DNA of 64,000 nt from Planctomycetota bacterium (GTDB lineage Bacteria > Planctomycetota > MHYJ01 > WSZJ01 > JACPWG01), in contig JACPWG010000185.1 in the NCBI GenBank assembly GCA_016197205.1, positions 62,001 through 126,000 on the forward strand, written 5' to 3'. Positions 53,127 to 61,903 of the stretch are shown in pieces. Under the pieces are notes generated by a model, which saw only the letters and a list, made by a program, of their open reading frames with translations, ran no database searches and was not told where the DNA came from. The position numbers and the translations under genes are program-made. Numbering within the stretch: position 1 is the first letter of the stretch; each line of letters starts with the position of its first letter.

Positions 53127-54092
53127 ATGAAGAACGACCCGTTCGCGATCACGCCGGAGGACCTCAAGGGGCTCCGGTTCGAGATCCTGGAGAGCGAGAC
53201 CCTCGCCCCCGGCGACACGCTCGTCGGCGGACGCCTCGGGAAGTTCCGCATCGTCAAGCGGCTCGGCATCGGCGGGTGGGGCGTGGCCTACTTCGCCCGA
53301 CACGTCATCACCGAGCGCCCCTTCACCATCAAGGTCCTCGCCGAGTCCCTCGCGAGCAGCACCGTCTTCGTCCGCCGCTTCGTCAAGGAGGCGAAGATCA
53401 CGGCGCAGCTCGACCACCAAAACGTCCGGCAGGTGTTCGACGTCGACCAGGAACAGGACCGCTACTACATGGTGATGGAGTACGTCGACGGCGTGGGGCT
53501 GCAATCGCTCATCCAGGGCAACCGTTTCCTGCCGCCGCGGCTCGCCGCGCGGATCGCGGGACAAGTGTCGCGCGGGCTCCTCTACGCCCACGAGCGCGGC
53601 ATCCTTCACCGCGACGTGAAGCCCCGCAACATCCTCGTCGGGCGAAACGGCCTGGTGAAGCTCACGGACTTCGGCCTCGCCAAGGTCCTCGAGGAGGAGG
53701 AAGACGTTACCCAGGCGGCCGGAGTCCTGGAGACGCCCGAGTTCCAGAGCCCGGAACACCTCGCGGGCTGGGACAGCGACGTGAAGGCCGACATTTACGG
53801 CCTCGGGGCGACCTTCTTCTGCATGCTCACCGGCGAGGTCCCGTTTCGCGCGCCGGACAAGTACACGCTCGCGCAGATCCTGGAGACGCAGGAGACCCCG
53901 TCTCCGCAGGAACGCAACTCGGCGGTCCCGGGTCCGCTCGCGCAGATCGTGATGAACATGATGAACCACTATCCCTTCCTGCGCCATCAGAACTGGGCGG
54001 AGGCCATCGACGAGCTGTCCCGCTGGCTCGAGCGATCGGCCGACAAACCGGTCGCCCTACCCACCCCCCGCACTGACGGCCAACCCTCGTGA
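53127..54092 (+). CDS. Ser/Thr protein kinase
   Basis: A 321-residue Hanks-type kinase without a membrane helix. The glycine loop is LGIGGWGVAYFA with Trp where Phe/Met is usual. FTIKVL holds the Lys, LHRDVKPRNILV is a regular HRD loop, DFGLAK follows, and the activation segment ends in TPEFQSPE. It thus differs from the HLD kinases at 21062 and 23811. It starts 7 bases after cdd and its end overlaps an in-frame GTG of the following frame. The short N-terminal lead (~35 residues) is unlike PASTA kinases. The target is unknown. Confidence 0.85.
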   Translation: MKNDPFAITPEDLKGLRFEILESETLAPGDTLVGGRLGKFRIVKRLGIGGWGVAYFARHVITERPFTIKVLAESLASSTVFVRRFVKEAKITAQLDHQNVRQVFDVDQEQDRYYMVMEYVDGVGLQSLIQGNRFLPPRLAARIAGQVSRGLLYAHERGILHRDVKPRNILVGRNGLVKLTDFGLAKVLEEEEDVTQAAGVLETPEFQSPEHLAGWDSDVKADIYGLGATFFCMLTGEVPFRAPDKYTLAQILETQETPSPQERNSAVPGPLAQIVMNMMNHYPFLRHQNWAEAIDELSRWLERSADKPVALPTPRTDGQPS

Positions 54093-54169
54093 GCCGTGCA
54101 GAGCCTGGAAGCGCAGCTTCCCCCGTGAACACTTCCTCTCCGCCTTCCCATACACCCGCGCCGCCGTTC

Positions 54170-54189
54170 GTAGTTCCGCCTTCAGGCGG
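54170..54189 (+). repeat. CCGCCTTCAGGCGG repeat before the membrane-protein gene
   Basis: GTAGTTCCGCCTTCAGGCGG, the same unit as at 12579 and 27205, lies between the kinase gene and the ATG at 54206. If translated from 54089 it would encode VVPPSGG, as it does at the end of queG. Confidence 0.75.
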
Positions 54190-54205
54190 CCCGTCTCTCC
54201 GCACG

Positions 54206-56242
54206 ATGTCCGTGCTCGCGCTGGCCGCGCTTTTCTTTTTGCTGCTCCTCCCCCGCCTGGGCGCCGCCGCGGAACCCGCGCCCGAGCTCGACGTCGACGC
54301 GGGCTTCGGCGGCGTATGCGTCGACGGTCGGTGGGCGTCGGTCCGCGTCCGCGTGAAAAACGCCGGCGCGGACCTCGCCGGGACCCTTCGCCTCCTCGTC
54401 CGCACCCCGACCGAGGACCTCGGCGCTTACGAGGAGGCCGTCAAACTGCCGCGCGGTTCGACCAAGAGCTTCGAACTCCCCGTGCTCTCGCGCGGCGCGC
54501 CGGCCCTCGCGGTGGAGCTGCGTGATGGACGCGGACGCGTCGTCGCATCGCGCGTAGTGTCCCTTCGTCATGCCGCCGCGAAAGGGCTGCTCGTCGTGCT
54601 CGGCGCGTCCTGGCTTGGTCTCGAGGGGCTCGCTGTCGGGACCGGCGACGCGTCCCGTGCGGTCCTCGTGAGCCCGGAAAGGGCGCCCCGGCGCGCGCTC
54701 GGCTACGACGCCGTCGAATGCGTCTTCGTGGACGACGCCGCGCCGGCCGGAGCGCTCGACCCGTCGGCGGCGGAGGCGCTCGTGGCCTGGGTCCGCGGCG
54801 GCGGCCGGCTCGTGCTCTCGTGGAAGGACCTCGCGGCGCGGCGTATCCCCGGGCTCCTGCCGGCCGCGGAGGCCGTCGTCTGGAAGCGGACCGTCGCGGA
54901 TGCGCAGGCTTGGCGGGAGCTGCTGCCGGGTGTCGAGGCTCCCGTGGAGGAGGTGGCTCTCGCCGCAGGGCGCCTGCCGGGCGCGCACCCGCTGTGGCGG
55001 AGCGAGGCGGCGGCGACCGGGGTGGCGGCGGGCGGCGCGTGGGTGCAGGCGCTGCCGGTGGGCTTGGGCGAGGTCGTCGTGACGGGCTTCTCCGCCACGG
55101 AGTCGCCGTTGCGGGTGTGGAAGGGCTTGCCGGCGCTGTGGGCGGCGCTGCTCGAGCTCGAACTGCAAGCGGGTGTGGGTGCGGGCGCCACTCCGGGCGC
55201 GGGGCCGTCGGCTGCGTCGCTCGCACCGCGCGAATGCCCGGCGGAAGCGCTCGAAGATCTCCGCGTAGGGTATTCACCTGAGCGATGGCCCCTCGCGGTG
55301 CTCCTGCTCGTGCAGCCGCTCTTCGTGGGCGCCGGCTACGCGCTGTGGCTTCGGCGAGCACGTGGGGCCGGCGCGCCGACGCGGCCCGACGCCCCCAGGT
55401 CGCGGCGTAGCCGGGTCCCGGTCCTCGTCGTCGTGCTCCTGGCGGGTGCACTCGCCGGCGGGGGAAGCGCTCTCCTCGCGGGCGCCGGCGCACCAAGCGT
55501 TCGTCGGGTGAGCATGGTGCGCGGCATGCACGGCGCGGCCCTGTCCTGGCGAGGGACGACCGTCGCGGCCGTGTGCCTCCCCGCGGGCGGGCAGCTCGAC
55601 CTGACGCTCGACGATCCGGGCGGAGGACTCGCGGGCGATGGGCGCGGCGCCTCGCTCTGGCGTCGCCCGTCGCGCCGCTTTGGGTTCGAGCAGGACGTCG
55701 TTGTGCGTTCCGGCCAGGGAGCGCGCATGGACGCCGTGCGGCTCTCGCGGTCGGACGTCCTCACCGTGCGCGCGGACTGGAGCGGCAGGGAGCCGTCGAC
55801 CTCAGGTCTGCGGATCATCACGGAAAAGGACGGGCTCCGCTTCGCCAACGAAGGCGCCCGGCCGCTGCGGGACCTCAGGTACTGGGACGGCAACCGGCTT
55901 TGGGCCCGGCTCGGTGCATTGGGACCGGGTGAGATCTGGCGGCCGGAGGACGGCCGGATCGTCGCCGAGACGTCCGTGGTCGGCGACCGGCGCGCTGCCG
56001 CCGGCCGTGCACGGTGGCTCCGCGAGCAGGGCCTGCGCGTGGGCTCGTCCCCTTCGAATCCCGCGTCCGCGGCACTCTCCGCGGTCCTGACCGCCCTCTG
56101 GGATCGGCCGACCCCGATCCCCCCGGGGGATGCTGTCCTCTGGTACGTGGCCGAGACCGATCCCGGCGGCCTGCGCGTCCTCGGCGCGTCCGTCGAGCCG
56201 ACCGACCTCACCCTGGTGGAGCTCCATCTCGCGCCGCGTTGA
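54206..56242 (+). CDS. Membrane-anchored secreted protein of unknown function
   Basis: A 678-residue protein. I start at ATG 54206 because it gives a signal peptide (LALAALFFLLLLPRLGAAA) and excludes a REP-like repeat; a GTG at 54089, overlapping the kinase stop, would add 39 repeat-containing residues. Residues ~25-350 are an extracytoplasmic strand-rich region with VRVRVKNAGADLAGTL (Ig-like) and a GATase-like VRGGGRLVLSW segment. Two membrane helices follow (LAVLLLVQPLFVGAGYALW ~362; VPVLVVVLLAGALAG ~402), then another strand-rich domain. The order before an ABC-2 permease recalls accessory proteins of gliding-type ABC systems. That link is tentative. Confidence 0.7.
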   Translation: MSVLALAALFFLLLLPRLGAAAEPAPELDVDAGFGGVCVDGRWASVRVRVKNAGADLAGTLRLLVRTPTEDLGAYEEAVKLPRGSTKSFELPVLSRGAPALAVELRDGRGRVVASRVVSLRHAAAKGLLVVLGASWLGLEGLAVGTGDASRAVLVSPERAPRRALGYDAVECVFVDDAAPAGALDPSAAEALVAWVRGGGRLVLSWKDLAARRIPGLLPAAEAVVWKRTVADAQAWRELLPGVEAPVEEVALAAGRLPGAHPLWRSEAAATGVAAGGAWVQALPVGLGEVVVTGFSATESPLRVWKGLPALWAALLELELQAGVGAGATPGAGPSAASLAPRECPAEALEDLRVGYSPERWPLAVLLLVQPLFVGAGYALWLRRARGAGAPTRPDAPRSRRSRVPVLVVVLLAGALAGGGSALLAGAGAPSVRRVSMVRGMHGAALSWRGTTVAAVCLPAGGQLDLTLDDPGGGLAGDGRGASLWRRPSRRFGFEQDVVVRSGQGARMDAVRLSRSDVLTVRADWSGREPSTSGLRIITEKDGLRFANEGARPLRDLRYWDGNRLWARLGALGPGEIWRPEDGRIVAETSVVGDRRAAAGRARWLREQGLRVGSSPSNPASAALSAVLTALWDRPTPIPPGDAVLWYVAETDPGGLRVLGASVEPTDLTLVELHLAPR

Positions 56243-56259
56243 TCGAGTCCAAGCACAAC

Positions 56260-56580
56260 TCCTGGGGGCGCGGGCCTCTGGCCCGCGCGATCGGCCACTC
56301 GAGCCGCGGCTAGTACCCTGATCCGTAAATGCAGGGACGTCCTTTGACAGGATAACAAGATTCACCGGATGTACCGAGCTCGTATCATGTCGATCCTGTT
56401 ATCCTGTCAGAAAACAGGCATACGCCATCGCACTTGCGGGATCGTGTACTAGCCGTAAGCGTCCGCGCGAAAATAACTGCGCAAACTCGGACCTCGAGGC
56501 TCCTGGGGGCGCGGCCCGGAGGCCCGCGCTCCCAGGCATCGGTCGATCCACGAAAATGTAAAGTAATTCTTGCGCGGGCG
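56260..56580. repeat. Cluster of palindromic repeats upstream of the ABC-2 permease
   Basis: It contains the CCTGGGGGCGCGGGCC palindrome (56260-56289). Next is an inverted repeat of TGACAGGATAACA..GAT type (56345-56361 with 56392-56409). Last is an inverted copy (about 56462-56580) of the element at 20761-20885. A GATCCTGTCA unit of the second kind also occurs near 42500. No gene is visible. Confidence 0.7.
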
Positions 56581-56667
56581 CTGACCGCGGAGACGGTGGT
56601 GTCCGAAGCCCGTCAACGCTGCGCCTGCTGGCTGAAGCGCCTACGGTCGCACTTTCCAGGTTCCACC

Positions 56668-58482
56668 ATGGTCGTCTATCGCCGAGACCTCCGCTACCTC
56701 ACGACGCACCTCTGGGCGCGCTGGATGACGATGCTTCTCGTCGCCGCGCCGTTCATTCTCGGGTTCTCCCTCTGCATCTCCTGGATGGTCCTCGCCGGCA
56801 AGGACGGGGACGGCGCGGTCGGGTGGTTCCGCGACGGCCGCTCCATGTGCTCGCTTGCCCTCGTGCTCCAGCTCGTGCTCGCCCTCTCCGTCGCGGTCCT
56901 CGTGAGCATCCACATCGTCGCGTTCGAGGCACGGGAAGGGATGCTCGACATTCTGCGGCTCTGCCCGGTGGGGAGCGCTCGTGTCTTCCTCGAGAAGCTC
57001 TGCGTGGTCCTTTGCATTGCGCTCCCCTTTCTGGGGACGAACGCGCACCTCCTCGCCGCGGCCTGGGTCTATGGTTGGATGACGGGGCCGGAGGTGTTGG
57101 TATCGCTGGCGTTTTCCGTCCTGCTCGTGGCGTCAATGTCCGCGGTGGCGATGACGCTGGCCGTCGCCGCGCGCGTCCCAGAAGTGGCCTTTCCGATCGT
57201 CTTCCTCGTGGCCGGCGTCCTTGCGATCGGCCCGCCCCCACTCGTCGTCGAACCCGATGCGCCGTTAGAGTGGCTGCTCTTCAGTCCCTGGGCCTGCGCC
57301 TTTCGGCGGTTCGCGAACAAGATCCTCTTCCCTACCACCCCAGGCGAATGGGCCTGCGCCTTCGCTTGGTGCACGGCGATTTTCGTGGCGGCGGTCGCGC
57401 TCGGTTCGAGGCTGCTCTTGGCGAGCGAAGGGGGCGTGCGCCGGCGCTGGCTTGAAGTCGCGCCGTATGCCGGGGGCGCGCTCGCGGTGTGCGTGCTGGC
57501 CGTGGCAGGCTGGCGGGACGTCGGCGCGGCTTTCCTGCCCGTCGCGGTCCTCGCGCTGGTCCTCACGCTCGCTACGATCGGCGTGCGTCTCGCACAGGGG
57601 GTGGGAGCGAAGAGGGCGGGCAGGCGCCCCGCCCGCTCAGGGGCCGGCGGTCGGGGCGGCGATCCGTTCGTGGGGAAGGAACGCGACTTCTACGAGACGG
57701 GCGGGCTGCGCCTGCTGCGCGACGGCCTCCTGCTCCTGGTGTGCGCCTACGCGCTCTTCCTGGCGGCTCATCCGTCCGTCTTCGGTCATGCCACCGGCGC
57801 CGTCTGGCCGCTCCTGGAAAGCGGCAGCTTTCTCCTGTTGCTTGTCGGCGTGGCCCTGGGCGCGACCTCGCTCACGATCGAGCGGAGCCGAAACACGTAT
57901 GATTTGCTGCTTCTGACTCCGCTCCCGGCCGAGCGGGTGTACCGCGGCAAGGCGGGCGGGATCCTGCGTCACGTCGCGCCGCTCGGGCTGGCGACCGTGG
58001 CCCTTGCCGCCGCCGCGGGCGGCCCGTCGTGGCGAGTCGCGGCGGGCGCGGTTGCGTCGGCCCTCTGCCTGGCGCCTTGGGTCGCATTCGCGGTGAGGTG
58101 GGGCATGGTCTCGGGCGCCGGCGCCCGGAACAACCTGCAAGCGATGGCGTCCTGCCTCGGCGCGTTCTGGCTCTTCCACTGGCTCTGGGGGACGCCGAAC
58201 CCGCGCTACACAAGCTGGTATGGCGTGGGGTGGAACCTGGTGAAGTCCTCGCTGAATCCGTTCTTCTACGGCGAGCAGGCGGTGACCTTCGGCGAGACGC
58301 TTCCCGCGTGGCACCCGCTGGGCTTCTGGCGCGGGCTCGCGCTGTTTGCCCTCGCGACAGCGCTGCTCGGCTGGGGCGCAGCGAACCTGCTCGCGGTGAC
58401 CGCGCGAGGGATCGACCCGTGGGGTGAAGTTGTGAAGGCGGAAAAAAAGAAACGGAACCGCGACCGTGAGGGAGCGGTCTGA
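56668..58482 (+). CDS. ABC-2-type transporter permease
   Basis: A 604-residue membrane protein from ATG 56668; an upstream in-frame start would translate the repeats at 56462-56580. About twelve hydrophobic helices are visible, for example MLLVAAPFILGFSLCISWM, LVLQLVLALSVAVLVSIHI and VAMTLAVAARVPEVAFPIV. The motif FEAREGMLDILRLCPVGSAR and the later SLTIERSRNTYDLLLLTPL are two copies of the coupling-helix sequence of ABC-2 permeases. It therefore looks like two permease units fused in one chain. The ATPase gene follows at 58823, after a 340-base spacer. Confidence 0.82.
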   Translation: MVVYRRDLRYLTTHLWARWMTMLLVAAPFILGFSLCISWMVLAGKDGDGAVGWFRDGRSMCSLALVLQLVLALSVAVLVSIHIVAFEAREGMLDILRLCPVGSARVFLEKLCVVLCIALPFLGTNAHLLAAAWVYGWMTGPEVLVSLAFSVLLVASMSAVAMTLAVAARVPEVAFPIVFLVAGVLAIGPPPLVVEPDAPLEWLLFSPWACAFRRFANKILFPTTPGEWACAFAWCTAIFVAAVALGSRLLLASEGGVRRRWLEVAPYAGGALAVCVLAVAGWRDVGAAFLPVAVLALVLTLATIGVRLAQGVGAKRAGRRPARSGAGGRGGDPFVGKERDFYETGGLRLLRDGLLLLVCAYALFLAAHPSVFGHATGAVWPLLESGSFLLLLVGVALGATSLTIERSRNTYDLLLLTPLPAERVYRGKAGGILRHVAPLGLATVALAAAAGGPSWRVAAGAVASALCLAPWVAFAVRWGMVSGAGARNNLQAMASCLGAFWLFHWLWGTPNPRYTSWYGVGWNLVKSSLNPFFYGEQAVTFGETLPAWHPLGFWRGLALFALATALLGWGAANLLAVTARGIDPWGEVVKAEKKKRNRDREGAV

Positions 58483-58636
58483 GCGCGCTCTTCCGTCACC
58501 GCGGCTTCGACCCTGCCGCCTGTTTGCGAACGTGCTCCAACGGGTGCGTAGTGCGCCTTCGGCGTCTTCCGCGTTTTCGCCGGCTCGTTTCTCAGTACCG
58601 CTCCACGGAAGTCGGTGGGCAATAGGCGAAGGCAAG

Positions 58637-58717
58637 TTTGGCCGCCCGCGAGGCGCGCGAGCGAGGCGTAGTAACGGAGCACTACGGCGAGCGAGCGCAA
58701 CAAAGCGGGCGGCCAAA
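58637..58717. repeat. 13-bp inverted repeat with nested stem
   Basis: TTTGGCCGCCCGC (58637-58649) pairs exactly with GCGGGCGGCCAAA (58705-58717); a GTAGT..CTAC-type inner pair lies between. It is in the gene-free spacer 58483-58822, which also holds a CTTCGGCGTCTTCCGCG run. It could act as a terminator for the permease gene, but no T-run follows. Confidence 0.55.
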
Positions 58718-58822
58718 ATCGCCGAGCAAATTGGTCACCCAATTCCGTGGGGCGGTACTCAGGTTGCGGGCCTCGGCTCCCGCAGGGCTTCGGTGGTTCC
58801 CGTCGTGACGGGAGTTGACTTC

Positions 58823-59278
58823 ATGATCGAGATACGCGAACTGTCCAAGTCGTTCGGGAACCGCGAGGTCCTGTCCGGTCTCACCCTCGACGTGGGGCGC
58901 GGGGAGATCTTCGGCCTGATCGGGCCGAACGGCGCGGGCAAGACGACGACGATCCGGATGCTGGCCACGCTGCTCGCGCCGACGCGCGGCGATGCGTCGA
59001 TCTGCGGCCACTCGATTCTGCGCGCGACGCGGGAGGCGCGCTCGAAGCTGGGGTACATGCCGGATCTCCACGGCCTGTACGAAGGGATGACCGTAGAGGA
59101 CTATTTGCGCTTCTTCGCCGCGGCCTACGCGGTACCGGACGCGCGACTGGCGCTCGTCGTGGAGCAAATCCTGGAGCTGGTGGACCTGGGGCCGCTGCGC
59201 GGCGCGCGGATCGGCGAGCTGTCGCGGGGGACGCAGCAGCGGATCTCGCTCGCGCGCGTGCTCGTACACGACCCGTAA
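58823..59278 (+). CDS. ABC transporter ATPase, N-terminal part (interrupted by TAA)
   Basis: 151 residues from ATG 58823. The N-terminal half of an ABC-2-type exporter ATPase is complete to the signature: Walker A IGPNGAGKTTTIRML, Q-loop region near LGYMPDLHGLYEGMT, and a signature of LSRGTQQRISLARVL, with LSRGTQQR where LSGGQ is usual. The frame then meets TAA at 59276, right after VHDP. The next codons in the same frame continue with VLILDEP. One base change would restore a normal ~320-residue protein. It should be paired with the permease at 56668. Confidence 0.8.
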   Translation: MIEIRELSKSFGNREVLSGLTLDVGRGEIFGLIGPNGAGKTTTIRMLATLLAPTRGDASICGHSILRATREARSKLGYMPDLHGLYEGMTVEDYLRFFAAAYAVPDARLALVVEQILELVDLGPLRGARIGELSRGTQQRISLARVLVHDP

Positions 59279-59788
59279 GTGTTGATCCTGGACGAGCCCG
59301 CGTCCGGGCTCGACCCTCGGGCGCGAATCGAGATCCGGGAGATCCTGCGCGTCCTGCAGGGCATGGGGAAGACGATTTTTATTTCGTCGCACATCCTGCC
59401 GGAGCTGGAAGAGGTGTGTACGCGCGTCGCGATCCTGGACCGGGGGCGGCTGGTCTGGTCGGGCCGGCCGGCGGACGGCCTTTCGCAAGGGGAGCGCCTC
59501 CCGCGCGTCCGCGTGAGGCCCGCCGGCGCGCGGAGGGCGGAGGCGCTGGAGGCGCTGCAGGCGCACCCGCGCGTCACGCGCGCGGTCCTGGACGGGGAGG
59601 ACGTGCTGGTGACCCTCGCGGGGCGCGAGGACACGGCCGCGCTGGTCGCGCGTGCGCTGCTCGCGCGCGACATTGACGTGGTGCGCCTGGCGGAGGACCG
59701 GCCGAGCCTGGAGGAAGTCTTCCTGCAGGTCACGGGGCGGGAGACGGGCGGGGCGGGCGAGGGTGGCGGGACGGAGGAAAAGTCCTGA
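59279..59788 (+). CDS. ABC transporter ATPase, C-terminal part (after the TAA)
   Basis: 169 residues in the same frame as the preceding part, openable from GTG 59279. It contains Walker B LILDEPASGLDP, the H-loop FISSHIL and an accessory C-terminal domain ending LEEVFLQVTGRE, all typical of exporter ATPases. Without the N-terminal Walker A it cannot hydrolyse ATP alone. No ribosome site precedes the GTG. Nonsense mutation, sequencing error or stop readthrough are possible; mutation or error is simplest. Confidence 0.75.
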   Translation: MLILDEPASGLDPRARIEIREILRVLQGMGKTIFISSHILPELEEVCTRVAILDRGRLVWSGRPADGLSQGERLPRVRVRPAGARRAEALEALQAHPRVTRAVLDGEDVLVTLAGREDTAALVARALLARDIDVVRLAEDRPSLEEVFLQVTGRETGGAGEGGGTEEKS

Positions 59789-60033
59789 CAGGGTGGGGGC
59801 GTCGGCCCGTCGTGTCCCGGTCGTGGGCTCGACGGGCCGTCGAAATCGGGTGTAGAACGTCGGAGGGCAACCGACAGCCGATGGAGGACCGACAGAGCCG
59901 GGCTCTCATCGCTGATTGACGCCGAGCGGGTCAGGGGCGTCCCGCCTGCGAACCCGCACTCCGCAGTCCCCGGTTGGGTAGGCCTCATGGACGCGCTGTC
60001 GAGTTGACCCTGCTGGGCGGACTTTGGTGGGCT

Positions 60034-60633
60034 CTAGCCGCACGCCATGAGCAGGTCTTCACGGGTAGCCGTGCGATTTCGTTCGACACTCCACGCAACC
60101 TGCCCAAGCTTCCCGTCCCTTTGGATGGTCTGGATTCGCCGCAAGTTCGCCTCAAAGCCTGCGAGTGAGGGCGCGAGCTCTCTGGCTTGGTGCAGCAATC
60201 GTAAAGCGATTTGCGGATCTCTCCCCAGCTCGACGGTTGCGATCGCAAGCCACTCGGTCAGGTCCGCCGCAATGTCAGGTGGGGGCTGCAGTCGCAGTGC
60301 GCTCTCCGCGAGGCGTTCCGCGCGGACCCAGTCTCCGAGACTCGCGTAATGGTATGCCAGGTAGTACCCCGCCCAGAAAGACAGTAAGCCGAGCTCGACT
60401 GCGGTTTCGAGATCTTGAATCGACTCCCCTGACGGATAGGTTGCGAAGCCCCGAGCGGCATAGGGATCCGGACGCGCTGGATTCAACTCGATGGCCTGCC
60501 CGAACTCTGCCAGCGCCCGTGCTGAATCCCCAAGCTCTTGTCGATACCCCGCCCGGGTGACCGCGGCGACAATTGATCGGCCGACCCTCGAGTGCGGCAA
60601 CATGCCGGCTCGCGCTAGTTGGGCGACGGTCAT
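60034..60633 (-). CDS. TPR-repeat protein
   Basis: A 199-residue protein from ATG 60633 made largely of tetratricopeptide repeats: ALAEFGQAIELNPARPDPYAAR, LAYHYASLGDWVRAERLAESAL and AIATVELGRDPQIALRLLHQA in pieces of about 34 residues. The frame stays open about 29 codons upstream, without an earlier ATG or GTG that I can see, so the N-terminus may be longer or frayed. No membrane helix or signal peptide is present. A protein-binding role is all that can be said. Confidence 0.65.
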   Translation of the reverse strand: MTVAQLARAGMLPHSRVGRSIVAAVTRAGYRQELGDSARALAEFGQAIELNPARPDPYAARGFATYPSGESIQDLETAVELGLLSFWAGYYLAYHYASLGDWVRAERLAESALRLQPPPDIAADLTEWLAIATVELGRDPQIALRLLHQARELAPSLAGFEANLRRIQTIQRDGKLGQVAWSVERNRTATREDLLMACG

Positions 60634-60934
60634 GTCCGGAGCACTCTGGACGGAGAAGTCGTATACGCCCTCGTGGTGCTCACAGCCGCTGCGGAGTTGC
60701 TTTCCCGTGACAGTGCCGCCTCATACGACGATGGCGCCACTGGGAACAGCTACTTCTGGTGACAAGGAAAGCCTCGCAGCCGAGAGAGCTTCTTCCTCCC
60801 TCCGCTATTCTAGCGACAACACCGACCCCGAGCAAGAACGCGTTTGCACATTGCCTGTAACTCGAGTCAACAAATTACGTTGGTTAGGGGGGTGGGAGCT
60901 CCGACCGACGAGAAACGATAAGGACTTTTCCGAC
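60634..60934. other. Spacer with possible N-terminal remnant of the TPR gene
   Basis: The first ~90 bases continue the TPR frame on the minus strand (KQLRSGCEHHEGVYDF) without a clear start. The rest, before the HEAT gene, shows no gene and no convincing promoter. Confidence 0.4.
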
Positions 60935-61903
60935 ATGCGATCCACGAAATCGGCGCTCGCTCTCCTCTGCCTCTGGTTCTTCGCCGCGGCGTACACCGGG
61001 GCCGACGAGCAGGCCCCGACCTGGAAACAGTCGACGCGGGAATGGGTTCGGCTGCTGCGGGACGGCGACGCGACGGTGCGCCGAGCGGCACTCGACGCGC
61101 TCGCCGTGGCCGGTCCCGACGCGGATGCGGAGGCGGCCGTCCCGGCCCTCGTGGAGGTGCTTGCCGACCACGACCCGGTCCTGTGCGAGCGCGCCGCGTA
61201 CGCGCTCGGCAGCATCGGACCCGCGGCGTCCGCCGCGCTGCCCGCGCTGCTGAGGTTGGTGAAGGACGGTGCGCAGGCGGACGTGGAGCTGTCGACGCGG
61301 ATCGCCGCACTCGTCGCCATCGGCAAGCTCGGCCGGCCGGCGCCCGGCGTCCTGGCGGCGCTCGCGGACGCCCTCGACGGCCCGAACCTTTTTTTGCGTC
61401 GCGCGGCCGCCGTCGCGCTCGGCAGGCTCGGCCCTGCGGCACGCCCGGCCGGCCCCGCGCTTCTCCGCGCACTGGAGGACAAGGACGGGCCGCTCCGCGA
61501 GGCCGCCGCGGCTGCGCTTGGCGGGATCGGGCTCTCGAAGGCCGACGCGCGGGCGCCGTTTCTCGCCGGGCTGAGGGATGCCCGGTCGGGGGTGCGCCGG
61601 GCAGTCGTCCAGTCGCTCGCCGAGCCGGCCCGGGGGGCGGCCGAGACCCTGCCCGCGCTCGTGGCGGCGCTCGGGGACCCGGCTCCCGTCGTGCGCGAAA
61701 ACGCCGCGGCCCTGCTGTGCAAGCGCTGGAGCCCGACCGCGGCGGATCTGCCGGTCCTCCTCAAGGCCCTCCCGGATGAGAGCGCGATGGTTGCCGGGCA
61801 CGCGTGCTGTTTGCTGGCGAAGCTCGGCGTCGACGCGGCCCCTGCGTTGCCGATGCTGCTCCGGGCTCTTCGGGACGAGCGGATCGTGGAACACGGCAAG
61901 TGA
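60935..61903 (+). CDS. Secreted HEAT-repeat protein, N-terminal part (interrupted by TGA)
   Basis: 322 residues from ATG 60935 with a signal peptide (SALALLCLWFFAAAYTGA). HEAT/PBS repeats of about 37 residues fill the rest (VRRAALDALAVAGPDA, LCERAAYALGSIGPAA, LREAAAAALGGIGL). The frame ends at TGA 61901 directly before an ATG, in the middle of a repeat. The next 471 codons in the same frame carry on with the same kind of repeats. A TGG to TGA change in one ~795-residue protein explains this best. Confidence 0.75.
   Translation: MRSTKSALALLCLWFFAAAYTGADEQAPTWKQSTREWVRLLRDGDATVRRAALDALAVAGPDADAEAAVPALVEVLADHDPVLCERAAYALGSIGPAASAALPALLRLVKDGAQADVELSTRIAALVAIGKLGRPAPGVLAALADALDGPNLFLRRAAAVALGRLGPAARPAGPALLRALEDKDGPLREAAAAALGGIGLSKADARAPFLAGLRDARSGVRRAVVQSLAEPARGAAETLPALVAALGDPAPVVRENAAALLCKRWSPTAADLPVLLKALPDESAMVAGHACCLLAKLGVDAAPALPMLLRALRDERIVEHGK

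Noticed and set aside
61901-61903. TGA read as selenocysteine or as a reassigned codon
   Set aside because: TGA is the normal stop of many genes here, a HEAT repeat has no use for selenocysteine, and I see no suitable stem-loop after it.
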